Assembly (NCBI GenBank): GCA_021555105.2
Contig: CP134604.1
Location: forward strand, 1,798,001 to 1,862,000
Direction of reading: 5' to 3'
Length of the DNA stretch: 64,000 nt
DNA from: Thalassospiraceae bacterium LMO-JJ14
GTDB taxonomy: Bacteria; Pseudomonadota; Alphaproteobacteria; Rhodospirillales; Casp-alpha2
Shown here in pieces: positions 24,458 to 33,731 of this stretch (within the stretch, counting starts at the first letter, position 1; every line of letters starts with the position of its first letter). The position numbers and the translations under genes were made by a program. The notes beneath the pieces were generated by a model. It did no database searches. It saw only the letters and a list, made by a program, of their open reading frames with translations, and was not told the origin of the DNA.

Positions 24458-26305
24458 ATGGCATGGGCAAGAAAAATCCTCCGCGTTAATCTGACGGATG
24501 GAACCTGCAACAGCGAGCCGCTCAACATGGATTGGGCGAACAACTACCTGGGCCAGCGTGGGTTGGCGACAAAGTACTTCGTTGAAGAGGTCGACCCGAA
24601 AGTTGATCCGCTGGATGCGAAAAACAAGCTGATCATGGCGACGGGGCCGCTAACCGGCACCTCGGCGTCGACGGCGGGCCGTTACTCGGTGATCACCAAG
24701 GGTGCGCTGACGGGCGCTATTGCATGCTCGAATTCGGGCGGGTTCTTCGGTAACGAAATGAAGAACGCCGGCTACGACATGATCATCTTCGAAGGCAAAT
24801 CGAAAAACCCGGTTTACCTGTTCATCGATAACGACGACGCCAAGTTGATTGATGCCTCCGACATGTGGGGGACCAGCGTCTGGGATACCGAGGATGCGAT
24901 CAAGCAAAAGCATCAGGATCCGCAGATCCGCGTTGCTTCGATCGGTGTGTCCGGTGAAAAGGGCGTCAAGTACGCCTGTGTCGTCAACGATTATCACCGC
25001 GCCGCCGGACGTTCCGGGGTCGGTACGGTGATGGGCTCGAAGAACCTCAAGGCCGTGGCGATCCGCGGCACCAAGGGCGTCGGCGTCAAGGATCCGAAAC
25101 GCTTCTTCGAGGCGGCTGCCGCCGGCAAGGCGGTTCTGGCCGGCAATGCCGTCACCGGTGAGGGGCTGCCAGCTTTCGGCACCCAGGTGCTGATGAACGT
25201 GATCAACGAAACCGGGGCCTTGCCGACCCGCAACCACCGCGACATCCAGTTCGAGGGCGCGCATGCGATCTCGGCGGAAGCGATGGCGGAACCACGCGAG
25301 TCCGACGGTAAGCCGAACCTGGTCCGCAATGCGGCCTGCTTCGGCTGCACGATTGCCTGCGGGCGCATTTCGACCATCGACCGGACCCACTATACGGTCG
25401 CGGAACGTCCGCAGTACCAGATCGCTTCGGGCGGCCTTGAATACGAAGCCGCCTGGGCGTTGGGCGCGGCGACGGGTGTCGACGATCTTGATGCACTGAC
25501 GTTCGCCAACTTCATCTGCAACGAGCAGGGCTATGATCCGATTTCGTTCGGCGCCACGGTCGGCGCGGCGATGGAACTCTATGAAACGGGGGTCATCACC
25601 GATAAGGAAACCGGCGGGATCGAGCTTAAATTCGGCAGCGCTAAAGCGCTGACGGATATTGCCGAGCTGACCGGCAAGGGCGAGGGCTTCGGCGCGGAAA
25701 TCGGCCTTGGGTCCAAGTTGCTGTGCGAAAAATACGGTCATCCGGAACTTTCGATGTCGGTCAAGGGCCAGGAGTTCCCGGCCTACGATTCCCGGGGCAT
25801 TCAGGGCATGGGGCTGACCTATGCGACATCGAACCGGGGTGCGTGCCATCTGCGGTCCTACACCGTGGCGTCGGAAGTTCTCGGTATCCCCGAGAAAACC
25901 GATCCGCTGGTCTCTGAAGGCAAGGCCGGTCTCGTCAAGGCGTTCCAGGATGCAACGGCTGTCTTCGACAGTGCGGGTATCTGCGTCTTCACGTCGTTCG
26001 CCTGGTCGCTCGAGGACGTTGCGCCTCAGATCGATGCGGCATGCGAGGGGGACTGGTCCGTCGACAAGCTTCTGGAAGTCGGCGAGCGTATCTGGAACCT
26101 GGAGCGGAACTTCAATAACGCCGCCGGGTTCACTGCCGCCGATGACAAGCTGCCCGACCGCCTGCTCAAGGACGCGGCGAAAACCGGACCCGCCAAGGGG
26201 CTCACCAATCAGCTCGATAAGATGCTGCCGGAGTACTATCAACTCCGCGGGTGGACCACCGACGGCATTCCGACAAACGAGACGCTGAGCCGTCTCGGAC
26301 TTTGA
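24458..26305 (+). CDS. aorB: tungsten-type aldehyde:ferredoxin oxidoreductase large subunit (AorB-like)
   Basis: 615-aa AOR-family catalytic subunit that oxidises aldehydes to acids using a tungsten bis-pterin cofactor. The [4Fe-4S] ligands Cys294, Cys297, Cys301 (A-C-F-G-C-T-I-A-C-G) and a distant Cys509 (A-G-I-C-V-F) are all present with the spacing of the Pyrococcus enzyme. G-P-L-T-G-T, A-G-R-S-G-V-G-T-V-M-G-S-K-N-L-K and R-G-A-C-H-L-R-S are pterin-contact segments. It sits 17 bp after the FeS subunit and before the FAD subunit, so the enzyme is of the AorABC type, able to use NAD. The physiological aldehyde is unknown. Confidence 0.93.
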   Translation: MAWARKILRVNLTDGTCNSEPLNMDWANNYLGQRGLATKYFVEEVDPKVDPLDAKNKLIMATGPLTGTSASTAGRYSVITKGALTGAIACSNSGGFFGNEMKNAGYDMIIFEGKSKNPVYLFIDNDDAKLIDASDMWGTSVWDTEDAIKQKHQDPQIRVASIGVSGEKGVKYACVVNDYHRAAGRSGVGTVMGSKNLKAVAIRGTKGVGVKDPKRFFEAAAAGKAVLAGNAVTGEGLPAFGTQVLMNVINETGALPTRNHRDIQFEGAHAISAEAMAEPRESDGKPNLVRNAACFGCTIACGRISTIDRTHYTVAERPQYQIASGGLEYEAAWALGAATGVDDLDALTFANFICNEQGYDPISFGATVGAAMELYETGVITDKETGGIELKFGSAKALTDIAELTGKGEGFGAEIGLGSKLLCEKYGHPELSMSVKGQEFPAYDSRGIQGMGLTYATSNRGACHLRSYTVASEVLGIPEKTDPLVSEGKAGLVKAFQDATAVFDSAGICVFTSFAWSLEDVAPQIDAACEGDWSVDKLLEVGERIWNLERNFNNAAGFTAADDKLPDRLLKDAAKTGPAKGLTNQLDKMLPEYYQLRGWTTDGIPTNETLSRLGL

Positions 26306-26369
26306 TGGTGATGGGGGGACGCCCGGGCGTTCCGGCGCTTCCCCCCAGCCGTCTTTCGGAGGAAAGAAT

Positions 26370-27614
26370 ATGACTTACGTGATTATTGGCGCCGGTCCCG
26401 CCGGCGTCACTGCCGCCGATACGCTGCGCAAGGCCGACCCCGGCACGGACGTGGTGATGATCGGCTCCGAACCCGAGCCGCCGTATTCGCGCATGGCCAT
26501 TCCTTATGTCCTGACCGGGCTGATCAAGGAAGAGGGGACATACCTGCGCAAGGACGAGGGGCATTACGATACCCTCGCGATCCAGTATCGCCAGGGGGTT
26601 GCCGTTGCCATCGACCCGGCGAAAAAGACCGTAAAACTCGAAGACGGCAGCGAGCAGGCCTATTCGAAACTTTTGATCGCCACCGGGGCGAGTCCGGTGA
26701 AGCCGCCGATCGAAGGGCTTGATCTGCCGGCCGTGCACCATTGCTGGACGCTCGAAGACTGCCGCAACATCATCAAGTATGCCGACAAGGGTGCGGATGT
26801 CGTCCTCATGGGCGCCGGCTTTATCGGCTGCATCATCATGGAGGCCCTGGCCGAGCGGGGCGTCAACCTGACGGTCGTCGAAGCCCTGGACCGCATGGTG
26901 CCGCGCATGATGAACGAAGCGGCGGGCAACATGGTCAAGGCCTGGTGCGAGCATAAAGGGGTGCATGTTCACACCTCGACGAAAGTCACCAAGCTCGAAG
27001 CCAACGACGACAAGACCGACACGCTGAAAGTCGATCTCGATAACGGCAAAAGCATTCCGGCGCATCTGGTTGTGGTCGCCACCGGGGTCAAATCGAATAT
27101 CGGCTTCGTTGAAGGTTCCGGCATGAAAACCGATCAGGGCATCCTGGTCGACGAATACATGCGCACCAGCGTTGACGATATATACGCCGTCGGCGATTGC
27201 GCACAGGGACCGGATTTTTCGACCGGCGGTTGGGCCGTGCATGCAGTGCAGCCGACGGCGGTCGATCACGGGCGCATTGCCGGGCTGAACATAGCCGGCA
27301 AGAAGGCCGCCTTCAAAGGCAGCCTGAACATGAACGTTCTCGATACCGTCGGCCTGATTTCGGCCAGCTTCGGTAAATGGGACGGGATCAAGGGCGGCGA
27401 TCATGCGGAATCCGTCGATCCGGAAAATTTCCGCTATATGCGTCTTGAATTCGACGGTGACAAAATCATCGGCGCGCTGTCGCTGGGGCGGACCGATCAC
27501 ATCGGCGTGCTGCGCGGTCTGATCCAGACCGAAGTGCCGCTGGGACCGTGGAAGGACAAGCTTATGGCCGATCCGCACCTGATTGCCGACGCCTACGTGG
27601 CGTGTTCGCATTAA
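26370..27614 (+). CDS. aorC: FAD/NAD-dependent oxidoreductase subunit (AorC-like)
   Basis: 414-aa pyridine-nucleotide-disulfide-type flavoprotein. The FAD motif is I-I-G-A-G-P-A-G-V-T-A-A (about 4-15), the NAD motif is M-G-A-G-F-I-G-C-I-I near 147, and the second FAD motif is D-D-I-Y-A-V-G-D-C-A near 270. No redox-active Cys pair. Gene order after AorB and a GGAGG ribosome site indicate it is the NAD-reacting subunit of the aldehyde oxidoreductase. It could also be a free-standing ferredoxin reductase. Confidence 0.88.
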   Translation: MTYVIIGAGPAGVTAADTLRKADPGTDVVMIGSEPEPPYSRMAIPYVLTGLIKEEGTYLRKDEGHYDTLAIQYRQGVAVAIDPAKKTVKLEDGSEQAYSKLLIATGASPVKPPIEGLDLPAVHHCWTLEDCRNIIKYADKGADVVLMGAGFIGCIIMEALAERGVNLTVVEALDRMVPRMMNEAAGNMVKAWCEHKGVHVHTSTKVTKLEANDDKTDTLKVDLDNGKSIPAHLVVVATGVKSNIGFVEGSGMKTDQGILVDEYMRTSVDDIYAVGDCAQGPDFSTGGWAVHAVQPTAVDHGRIAGLNIAGKKAAFKGSLNMNVLDTVGLISASFGKWDGIKGGDHAESVDPENFRYMRLEFDGDKIIGALSLGRTDHIGVLRGLIQTEVPLGPWKDKLMADPHLIADAYVACSH

Positions 27615-27633
27615 CCGGGGCCCGTAAAGGCGC

Positions 27634-27885
27634 ATGAACATACGCATCAAGCTTTATGCCTCGTTGGGCGAATACCTGCCCGACGATGCCGTCAAGAATG
27701 AGGCGGATCTGAACGTGAAGGACGGGACCACGCCGACACAGGTGATCATGCGTCTTGGGCTACCCGAAAAGATGTGCCACATGGTGCTGATCAACGGCGT
27801 TTATATCAGCCCGGACGAGCGCTCCAGCAAAGCCCTCGAAGCCGGCGATCATCTGGCGATCTGGCCGCCTGTGGCGGGCGGCTGA
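27634..27885 (+). CDS. MoaD/ThiS-like sulfur-carrier protein
   Basis: 83-aa ubiquitin-fold protein ending in the diagnostic V-A-G-G, the site of C-terminal thiocarboxylate formation. I-K-L-Y-A-S-L-G-E-Y-L near the start and the P-P-V-A-G-G end match MoaD. Located inside the aldehyde oxidoreductase operon, it probably supplies dithiolene sulfur for the tungsten-pterin cofactor, as MoaD-like genes in other AOR operons are thought to. ThiS function is less likely in this context. Confidence 0.88.
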   Translation: MNIRIKLYASLGEYLPDDAVKNEADLNVKDGTTPTQVIMRLGLPEKMCHMVLINGVYISPDERSSKALEAGDHLAIWPPVAGG

Positions 27886-27896
27886 CCGCGGCCCCG

Positions 27897-28196
27897 ATGA
27901 CGCTCGATCCTATCACCGTGACCAAACAGATGGGGATCACGCATGCGGAATTCGTCCGGCTTCTGCCACGCGCCGTGAAAACCCATCACTTCTGGGTTCA
28001 CGACACCAAAGTCCGGATCGAAGAGGGACACGGCAAGCATATCGAAATCGAGCTTGGGCCTGAATCCATGCGCCAGATCGCCCTGATGCGGATTGCGGCG
28101 ACCGATGTGACGCTTTCTTTCACCGGCTATTCCGAGGAAGAACGGATAGCTTTTCTGGCGCAGTTCGACCGCGCCTATCATCGCGGCGGGGGGTGA
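27897..28196 (+). CDS. small conserved-looking protein ending the AOR operon
   Basis: 99-aa soluble protein, ATG at 27897, 11 bp after the MoaD-like stop. It contains I-T-H-A-E-F-V-R-L-L-P and W-V-H-D-T-K-V-R-I-E-E-G-H-G-K, and ends with a helical F-L-A-Q-F-D-R-A-Y. I do not recognise a family. The position as last gene of the run suggests a maturation or assembly factor for the tungsten enzyme. Confidence 0.65.
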   Translation: MTLDPITVTKQMGITHAEFVRLLPRAVKTHHFWVHDTKVRIEEGHGKHIEIELGPESMRQIALMRIAATDVTLSFTGYSEEERIAFLAQFDRAYHRGGG

Positions 28197-28206
28197 GAAA
28201 CGGAAT

Positions 28207-28848
28207 CTATTCCGCCGCGTCGGACTTTGCGCCGCCCACCACCGCCGCATAATCATCCTTCATCCGGGCAATCCCCGATTTCAGGAAAGACTCCCGCATG
28301 GCGTGGCCGTTACCGGGGCGCGCCGTCATTTCGGACGGCAGTGTCGGTTTGCTGACATCCGGCCAGTGGCCGGGCTGCGCCTGCGCACCCTCTGCGGCGA
28401 TGGTGATCGGATCGTCATCCTCAATCGCCGGGGGGGTAAGGATTTCAAGGCAGTCCCAGGTGATCTCCAGCGGGATATTGTTCGGATCGAAGAAATAAAT
28501 CGACCACAGCGTTCCGTGGTCGATGGCGCCGGTGACCTCAAGGCCTGCTGCTTCCAGCTTGTCCTTGAAGGCGAAAAGTTCTTCGCGCGAGGCCACGGTG
28601 AAGGAAACGTGATCGAAGCCCAGCGGCTTTGCGGTCGGGCTGCCGTGGAATTTTTCTTCCATGACGCTGGCGCCGTCGTATTCGAAGAACGCGACCTGGG
28701 TGTTGCCGCACTGGAAGAAATAATGCCGGTAGCCGTCGTGCCCGATACCGGCCTGCAGTTCCATGCCGAGCAGATCGCGGTAAAAGCGGATGGTCCCGGT
28801 CATGTCCGGTGTGATGAAGGCTAAGTGGTTGATGCCTGTCAGTTTCAT
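28207..28848 (-). CDS. VOC-superfamily (glyoxalase/dioxygenase-like) protein
   Basis: 213-aa protein. One vicinal-oxygen-chelate domain spans about residues 1-135, with likely metal ligands in I-N-H-L-A-F (His8), F-D-H-V-S-F (about His80) and P-L-E-I-T (Glu about 128). F-Y-R-D-L-L-G-M-E-L is typical. A proline-rich C-terminal tail of about 75 residues is unusual for single-domain members. Likely a lyase, dioxygenase or fosfomycin-resistance-type enzyme; substrate unknown. Convergent with the AOR operon. Confidence 0.8.
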   Translation of the reverse strand: MKLTGINHLAFITPDMTGTIRFYRDLLGMELQAGIGHDGYRHYFFQCGNTQVAFFEYDGASVMEEKFHGSPTAKPLGFDHVSFTVASREELFAFKDKLEAAGLEVTGAIDHGTLWSIYFFDPNNIPLEITWDCLEILTPPAIEDDDPITIAAEGAQAQPGHWPDVSKPTLPSEMTARPGNGHAMRESFLKSGIARMKDDYAAVVGGAKSDAAE

Positions 28849-28917
28849 CAGGACCTCCCGTTCGTTGATACCGTCGCGGAGTATAACGATAAGCTGGAAA
28901 TCCCGAAACCCGGGCGC

Positions 28918-30309
28918 TCAGGCGTACGGGTTCTTGCCCGAGCGGGTGTGAATGCGGATCGGTATGCCGTCGAGACCGAAGTCGTCGCGCAGCCCGTTTG
29001 CCAGATAGCGCAGATAGCTGTCCGGCAGCTTCCCCGCGGTCGACGAAAACAGATAGAACGTCGGCGGACGCGATTTCGCCTGCGTGACATAGCGGATCGT
29101 CAGGCGCCGTCCGTGCGAGCCCATCGGCGGCGGGTGCGCTTCCAGCATACGAGACAGCCAGCGGTTCAGTGCCCCCGTGGGGACGCGCGTGTTCCAGAGA
29201 TCGAACACCTCGAACACGGTGGGTAAAAGCTTGTCGACACCGCGCCCGGTCTTGGCCGACATGGTGACGACCCGCACGCCTCTGACCTGCTGCAAAGACG
29301 TCTGCAGGCGGTCATTGATCTGCGCCATCGCTTCGCTGCGGTTCTTGACGGTATCCCATTTGTTGACGGCAATGATCAGCGCACGTCCTTCTTCGACCAC
29401 CTTGCGGGCGATGGTCAGGTCCTGTTTCTCAAGCGACTGCTCCGCATCGATCACCAGCACCACCACCTGTGCGTACTGAATCGCCCGGAAGGTGTCGTTG
29501 ACGGCGAGGTATTCCAGTTTTTCCTCGACCCGCGCCTGCTTGCGCAGACCGGCCGTGTCGACGAGACGGATTTCCCGGTCCTGCCAGGTCCACGAAGTGG
29601 CGATGGCATCGCGCGTAATGCCGGCCTCGGGGCCGGTCAGCATACGTTCCTCGCCCAGAAGGCGATTGACCAGCGTCGACTTGCCGGCATTCGGGCGGCC
29701 GACGATGGCCAGTTGCAGGGGCGATGAAAGAACGGCTTCGTCGTCGTCTTCTTCGCCGCTGTCCGATAGAGGCGCGTCTTCATCCACGGCGGCGCGCAGG
29801 GCTTCGGCTTTTGCCTGTTCGCGGAACGGCACCAGTGCGTCGTAAAGTTCGTCCAGACCGAGCCCGTGCTCTGCTGAAAGCGGGATGGGGTCGCCCAGTC
29901 CAAGCCTGTAAGCCTCATACAGCCCTGCTTCGGCCTGTTTGCCCTCGCACTTGTTGACGGCAAGGATGACCGGTGTGTTCTGGCTCCTGAGCCACTGCGC
30001 GAAATGGCTGTCGGTCGGCGTTACGCCGGCGCGGCCGTCGATCAGCAACAGGGCGGCATCGGCCGAGGCCACGGCCTGCTCGGTCTGCATGCGCATCCGG
30101 CTTTCGATGCTGTCGTCCGTGGCTTCTTCAAGACCTGCGGTATCGATCAGGTGGAATTTCAGATCGGAAATCGAGGCTTCGCCTTCGCGTCTGTCGCGGG
30201 TGACACCGGGCGTGTCATCGACAATAGCCAGACGTTTGCCGACCAGACGATTGAACAGCGTCGACTTTCCGACGTTGGGTCGGCCAATGATGGCGAGCGT
30301 AAAGGTCAT
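28918..30309 (-). CDS. der: ribosome-assembly GTPase Der (EngA)
   Basis: 463-aa tandem GTPase needed for 50S subunit maturation. Two G domains: [10 protein letters not shown] (residues 8-17) with N-K-C-E, and [10 protein letters not shown] near 210 with N-K-W-D, plus D-T-A-G-L in each. The C-terminal KH-like domain ends in N-P-Y-A. It follows bamB and a TPR gene on the same strand, a conserved alphaproteobacterial order. Confidence 0.97.
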   Translation of the reverse strand: MTFTLAIIGRPNVGKSTLFNRLVGKRLAIVDDTPGVTRDRREGEASISDLKFHLIDTAGLEEATDDSIESRMRMQTEQAVASADAALLLIDGRAGVTPTDSHFAQWLRSQNTPVILAVNKCEGKQAEAGLYEAYRLGLGDPIPLSAEHGLGLDELYDALVPFREQAKAEALRAAVDEDAPLSDSGEEDDDEAVLSSPLQLAIVGRPNAGKSTLVNRLLGEERMLTGPEAGITRDAIATSWTWQDREIRLVDTAGLRKQARVEEKLEYLAVNDTFRAIQYAQVVVLVIDAEQSLEKQDLTIARKVVEEGRALIIAVNKWDTVKNRSEAMAQINDRLQTSLQQVRGVRVVTMSAKTGRGVDKLLPTVFEVFDLWNTRVPTGALNRWLSRMLEAHPPPMGSHGRRLTIRYVTQAKSRPPTFYLFSSTAGKLPDSYLRYLANGLRDDFGLDGIPIRIHTRSGKNPYA

Positions 30310-30336
30310 GTTTTTAGATCCGGCCCGATGCCTGTG

Positions 30337-31701
30337 TCACCGATAGGCAACAAGGTCAGCATCGTCGGCCAGGAAAATCACGGAGCCGTTGGCGACGATC
30401 GGCGGCACGGCAACACTGTCCGGCATCTCCACGATGCCAAGCAGACGCCCGTCATAAGGCGAAATAGCCAACGCTTCGCCGTTCGATCCGGCGACGATCA
30501 GACGGTCGCTGGCCAAAATCGGCCCGGTCCATACAATCGGGTCCTCTTTGTGTTCCGGGTCCTCGAAGCGAGGCATGCCGGTCACCCATAGAACCTTGCC
30601 TTCATCGCGCGAAACGCAAATCAGTTCGTTCTCGTTGGTGATCGTGAAAATGTAATCGCCGGCAATCCATGGGCTTTCGGTGCCGCCGATTTCACGGGCC
30701 CAGACGCGCCGGCCCGTCCGTAAATCGATGGCCGCCATCACGCCGGCATGGCTGATGGCAATGACCCGGCCCCGATCGATGACCGGCCGGCCGCGAATTT
30801 GCGCCAGCGACGCGACGGCATCGGTACGGCGGATCGAAACCAGATTGTCCTGCCACAGCACGCGGCCGGTATCGGCGCGCAGCGCGTAGATCTCTCCCGA
30901 GGAATAGGGGACGACGACAATGCCGCTATCGATGGCCGGGCTCGCTCCGCCCAAAAGCGAAGCGGTTTCCTGGCTGCCGGCGTGTGTCCAGATTGTCTGG
31001 CCGTCGCGTGCATCGAGCACGATCAGGTTATTGTCCACGGTGACGACGAAGACGCGGCCGCCTCGAACCGCCGGGGCAACACGCATCGGGATACCGACTT
31101 TTTCCTGCCAGATCGTTTCGCCGGTTTTCGCATCGACGGCGAAAACCACCCCGAAGCCGGTCGCCACGAAGACCCGGCCGCGCTCATAGGCGATACCACC
31201 GCCGATATGGCCTTCGTCATCGATGTCGGGTTCCAGATCGGCGCTCCACAGGGTGTCGCCGTCCTGCAGGGTATAGGCCGAAAGCTGCGATTCCGTATCC
31301 AGGGCGAAAACCACGCCGTCCCCGACGATCGGTGTCGCAACGAAACGCAGTTCATCGTCGGCACCGGCGCCGATGTCCCGGCTCCAGGCTTCGCTCAGAT
31401 TGTCACGGACGGTAATGTGATGCATCGCGTGATTGGCGTAACCGCCGGCCATCGGCCAGCTGTCATTCGGGCTTGGCGCCGGCAGCACAATATTCGCTTC
31501 GCCGGGCGCGACATCCGCACGCAGACTCCGTTCGTTGGTAAGCACGGCAATGCGCTCACCCGGCAGCGGCTTTTCGCGTTGGCTGAACGGGTCCCAGTCT
31601 CTCAGCGAACCGCAGCCGCCGAGCGCCACCACGGTCATCAACATGAGAACATGAATGCCGGTTCTGGAAGCAACCCGAAGCTGTCGCGCGGTGAATGTCA
31701 T
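30337..31701 (-). CDS. bamB: outer-membrane assembly lipoprotein BamB-like
   Basis: 454-aa lipoprotein with a hydrophobic leader ending in lipobox V-A-L-G-G-C and about seven PQQ-type beta-propeller blades (repeats such as V-F-A-L-D-T-E-S-Q-L, G-E-T-I-W-Q-E-K, G-R-V-L-W-Q-D). It serves the BAM complex that inserts outer-membrane proteins. The start at 31701 forms ATGA with the upstream TPR gene, so the earlier in-frame codons are rejected. It is in an operon with the TPR protein and der. Confidence 0.9.
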   Translation of the reverse strand: MTFTARQLRVASRTGIHVLMLMTVVALGGCGSLRDWDPFSQREKPLPGERIAVLTNERSLRADVAPGEANIVLPAPSPNDSWPMAGGYANHAMHHITVRDNLSEAWSRDIGAGADDELRFVATPIVGDGVVFALDTESQLSAYTLQDGDTLWSADLEPDIDDEGHIGGGIAYERGRVFVATGFGVVFAVDAKTGETIWQEKVGIPMRVAPAVRGGRVFVVTVDNNLIVLDARDGQTIWTHAGSQETASLLGGASPAIDSGIVVVPYSSGEIYALRADTGRVLWQDNLVSIRRTDAVASLAQIRGRPVIDRGRVIAISHAGVMAAIDLRTGRRVWAREIGGTESPWIAGDYIFTITNENELICVSRDEGKVLWVTGMPRFEDPEHKEDPIVWTGPILASDRLIVAGSNGEALAISPYDGRLLGIVEMPDSVAVPPIVANGSVIFLADDADLVAYR

Positions 31702-32420
31702 TGGCCGATCGCTTGTAACAGTTCCTGAGCCCTTGAGCGTACGCCGCCCGGGGCTTTCGGGTCCAGTGCGTTCGCTTCGAGCCATTCCCTGGCTTTATCC
31801 GTCTGACCGATGCTGAGGGCGGCAATGGCGGAAACTTCACGTGCCGAATTGCGCCAGTCGTTGTTGGCGGATGTCAGCGGCTGCAGCTTGTCGATAACCG
31901 CCTGGGCATTGTCCTTGCTGATGTCGAGCATCTGCACGGCTCCGAGGATCGTCGCCAGATCGCGGAAAGAGGACGCAACGTTGTTGTCGGCGGCAATCCC
32001 TGCATACAGATCGGCGGCTTTCTGAGCGTCACCGCTTTTGGCAATCAGCGCGGCATGGCGCAGTTTGACCAGAACCTCGATCTTGCCGAGGCCGTCTTTT
32101 TCAAGCTTCGCCAGGCTGTCGATGGCGCTTTCCGTCTGGCCTTCCTGTGCCAGCGTCGCCGCGCCGATCAGGCGGTCGGTGGATTCCTGGCGGACGCTGC
32201 GGTCATATGCGCGCCAGCCCTGATAGCCGGCCACGACAACAACCACGGCGACAGCGACACCGATCACATACTTGCCGTATGCCTGCCAAAGTTTGTGCGC
32301 CTGTTCCTGACGCAGTTCATCGTCGATTTCGCGAATTAGGGCGTCGTCTTCCGGCTCGGCCAAGGTCGTCTCCGTTCGTTCGGCCCTGCTGATGCGGAAG
32401 GCCATATTGAAAGCGCCCAA
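31698..32420 (-). CDS. membrane-anchored TPR protein (YfgM-like) upstream of bamB
   Basis: 240-aa protein: a short cytoplasmic N-terminus, one membrane helix (about 51-70, V-I-G-V-A-V-A-V-V-V-V-V-A-G), then periplasmic TPR-like helices (E-S-A-I-D-S-L-A-K-L and following repeats). It resembles the YfgM family found before bamB-der, linked to SecYEG and periplasmic chaperones. An alternative ATG lies five codons in (32405). It overlaps bamB by ATGA. Confidence 0.85.
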   Translation of the reverse strand: MGAFNMAFRISRAERTETTLAEPEDDALIREIDDELRQEQAHKLWQAYGKYVIGVAVAVVVVVAGYQGWRAYDRSVRQESTDRLIGAATLAQEGQTESAIDSLAKLEKDGLGKIEVLVKLRHAALIAKSGDAQKAADLYAGIAADNNVASSFRDLATILGAVQMLDISKDNAQAVIDKLQPLTSANNDWRNSAREVSAIAALSIGQTDKAREWLEANALDPKAPGGVRSRAQELLQAIGQ

Positions 32421-32561
32421 ACATATCGGGGCGGCACTTGAAAGGCAAACGATTGCAGCCGCTTAAGCAGGACTTTCCTGGAAGGCCAGAAGAGCGTTTA
32501 TTAACATCGAATTAACCATTTTCAGGCAACAATGCGCAGTGTTAACAGGAGCCCCATAGCC

Positions 32562-32909
32562 ATGAAAAAGACAGCCAAGCTGCTTGTCGCTGCCTTTGTT
32601 TTGATGTCCAGCCTCTTTGTAACGGCTTGTGATCCGGTCACTTTAGGCTCCGTAGAAGGCGTTTCCCTTATGGGTTCGGACAAAACCGTCGTCGATCATA
32701 TTGTCTCGCTCAGCAGCGGCAAGAACTGCTCGACCCTCAGACGGGATCAGGGGCTGACGTATTGCGTCGAGGATATGCCGCAAATCCGCCAGGATATATA
32801 CTGTTACCGTGATCTCGGCGGGGTGACCTGTTATGACCGTGCCAATCCGCATGGCCCCAATCAGAACCAGCAGCGGGTTGACCGCAACGAACACAACCTG
32901 GCGAAATGA
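32562..32909 (+). CDS. small lipoprotein, unknown function
   Basis: 115-aa predicted lipoprotein: M-K-K-T-A-K then a hydrophobic leader and lipobox F-V-T-A-C near residue 24. The mature part has four more cysteines (N-C-S-T-L, Y-C-V-E-D, I-Y-C-Y-R, V-T-C-Y-D) that could form two disulfides. The tail is Asn/Gln-rich. ATG at 32562 is preferred, after AACAGGAG. A GC hairpin (32918-32939) follows. No family recognised. Confidence 0.7.
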   Translation: MKKTAKLLVAAFVLMSSLFVTACDPVTLGSVEGVSLMGSDKTVVDHIVSLSSGKNCSTLRRDQGLTYCVEDMPQIRQDIYCYRDLGGVTCYDRANPHGPNQNQQRVDRNEHNLAK

Positions 32910-32917
32910 ACCTGTTC

Positions 32918-32939
32918 AGCCCGGACCCGGTTCCGGGCT
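32918..32939 (+). terminator. 3' hairpin after the small lipoprotein
   Basis: AGCCCGG (32918-32924) pairs with CCGGGCT (32933-32939). There is no T-run, so it is weak as an intrinsic terminator and may only stabilise the mRNA end. Confidence 0.35.
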
Positions 32940-32953
32940 CAAGCTGAGGGCGC

Positions 32954-33673
32954 ATGACGTTCCGATTCATATTCTGGACCGTGCTGGTATGCCTGATTTT
33001 CTCCGGCACCGCCGGTTGGATATTCCATGGCGATCGCACGCCGGATCCTGAAGAACAGGCGATTGAAGCCTATAAACTGACCCTGGAATCCGAAAAACGC
33101 GCTGCCGAAGGCGGCGGTGTCGCGGACTGGACGCGTTATGCCCGCTCGCTCGTCAGCGGCCCCGAACAGTTCCGGGACCCCAAACAAGCCATGATCTGGT
33201 ACCGCAAGGCGGCCGATAAGGGCTATGCCCCGGCGCAGGTCGGGATCGGCGATCTGTATGCCAAGGGATACGGCGTCCGTCAGGACCATTACCGGGCGCA
33301 GGAATGGTATAGCGTCGCTTCGCGCCTGTCGCGCAACGCCGATGCTTACTTCAAGGTCGGCGAAGGGTTTTTCCGCGGGCTCGGCGCACCGCAGGATTAC
33401 GGAACGGCGCTGAGCTATTACCGGACAGCGGCCGAACAGGGTCATCCCGTCGCGCAGTATCTGCTGGGGTCCATGTACGAAGCCGGCTGGGGGGTGGAGC
33501 GCGACCTGGTCGAAGCCTGGGTCTGGTATAAACGCGCACTTCCGAAAGCGTCGGCCATCACCGCGCACGAGGACACCTACGATGTGAAGTATGCGCTGGC
33601 GCGTGTCACGAAACAGATGAACGCAAGCCAGCTTGATTTGGCCGCCAAACGGTTGGCGGCGGTGGCGCGCTGA
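32954..33673 (+). CDS. Sel1-repeat protein with N-terminal membrane anchor
   Basis: 239-aa protein. One hydrophobic helix at residues 4-24 (anchor or uncleaved signal) is followed by at least three Sel1-like repeats (D-P-K-Q-A-M-I-W-Y-R-K-A-A, then Y-A-P-A-Q-V-G-I-G-D-L-Y, H-P-V-A-Q-Y-L-L-G-S-M-Y-E-A-G-W-G-V). Such solenoids mediate protein-protein contacts in envelope or signalling complexes. Starts 44 bp after the small lipoprotein and may be co-transcribed. Partner unknown. Confidence 0.85.
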   Translation: MTFRFIFWTVLVCLIFSGTAGWIFHGDRTPDPEEQAIEAYKLTLESEKRAAEGGGVADWTRYARSLVSGPEQFRDPKQAMIWYRKAADKGYAPAQVGIGDLYAKGYGVRQDHYRAQEWYSVASRLSRNADAYFKVGEGFFRGLGAPQDYGTALSYYRTAAEQGHPVAQYLLGSMYEAGWGVERDLVEAWVWYKRALPKASAITAHEDTYDVKYALARVTKQMNASQLDLAAKRLAAVAR

Positions 33674-33731
33674 GCAAATATCCGGCGCATGCTTATTGAC
33701 GTCTGCCATTCGCGCCGCCAACATCCCGCAC

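Noticed and set aside
24650-26242. Long open frame (530 codons) antisense to aorB
   Set aside because: It exactly shadows the AOR catalytic gene in a GC-rich genome, has no recognisable domain and no ribosome-binding site.
26202-27650. Long open frame (482 codons) antisense to aorC
   Set aside because: Shadow of the flavoprotein gene; composition typical of antisense frames (His, Arg and Asp rich).
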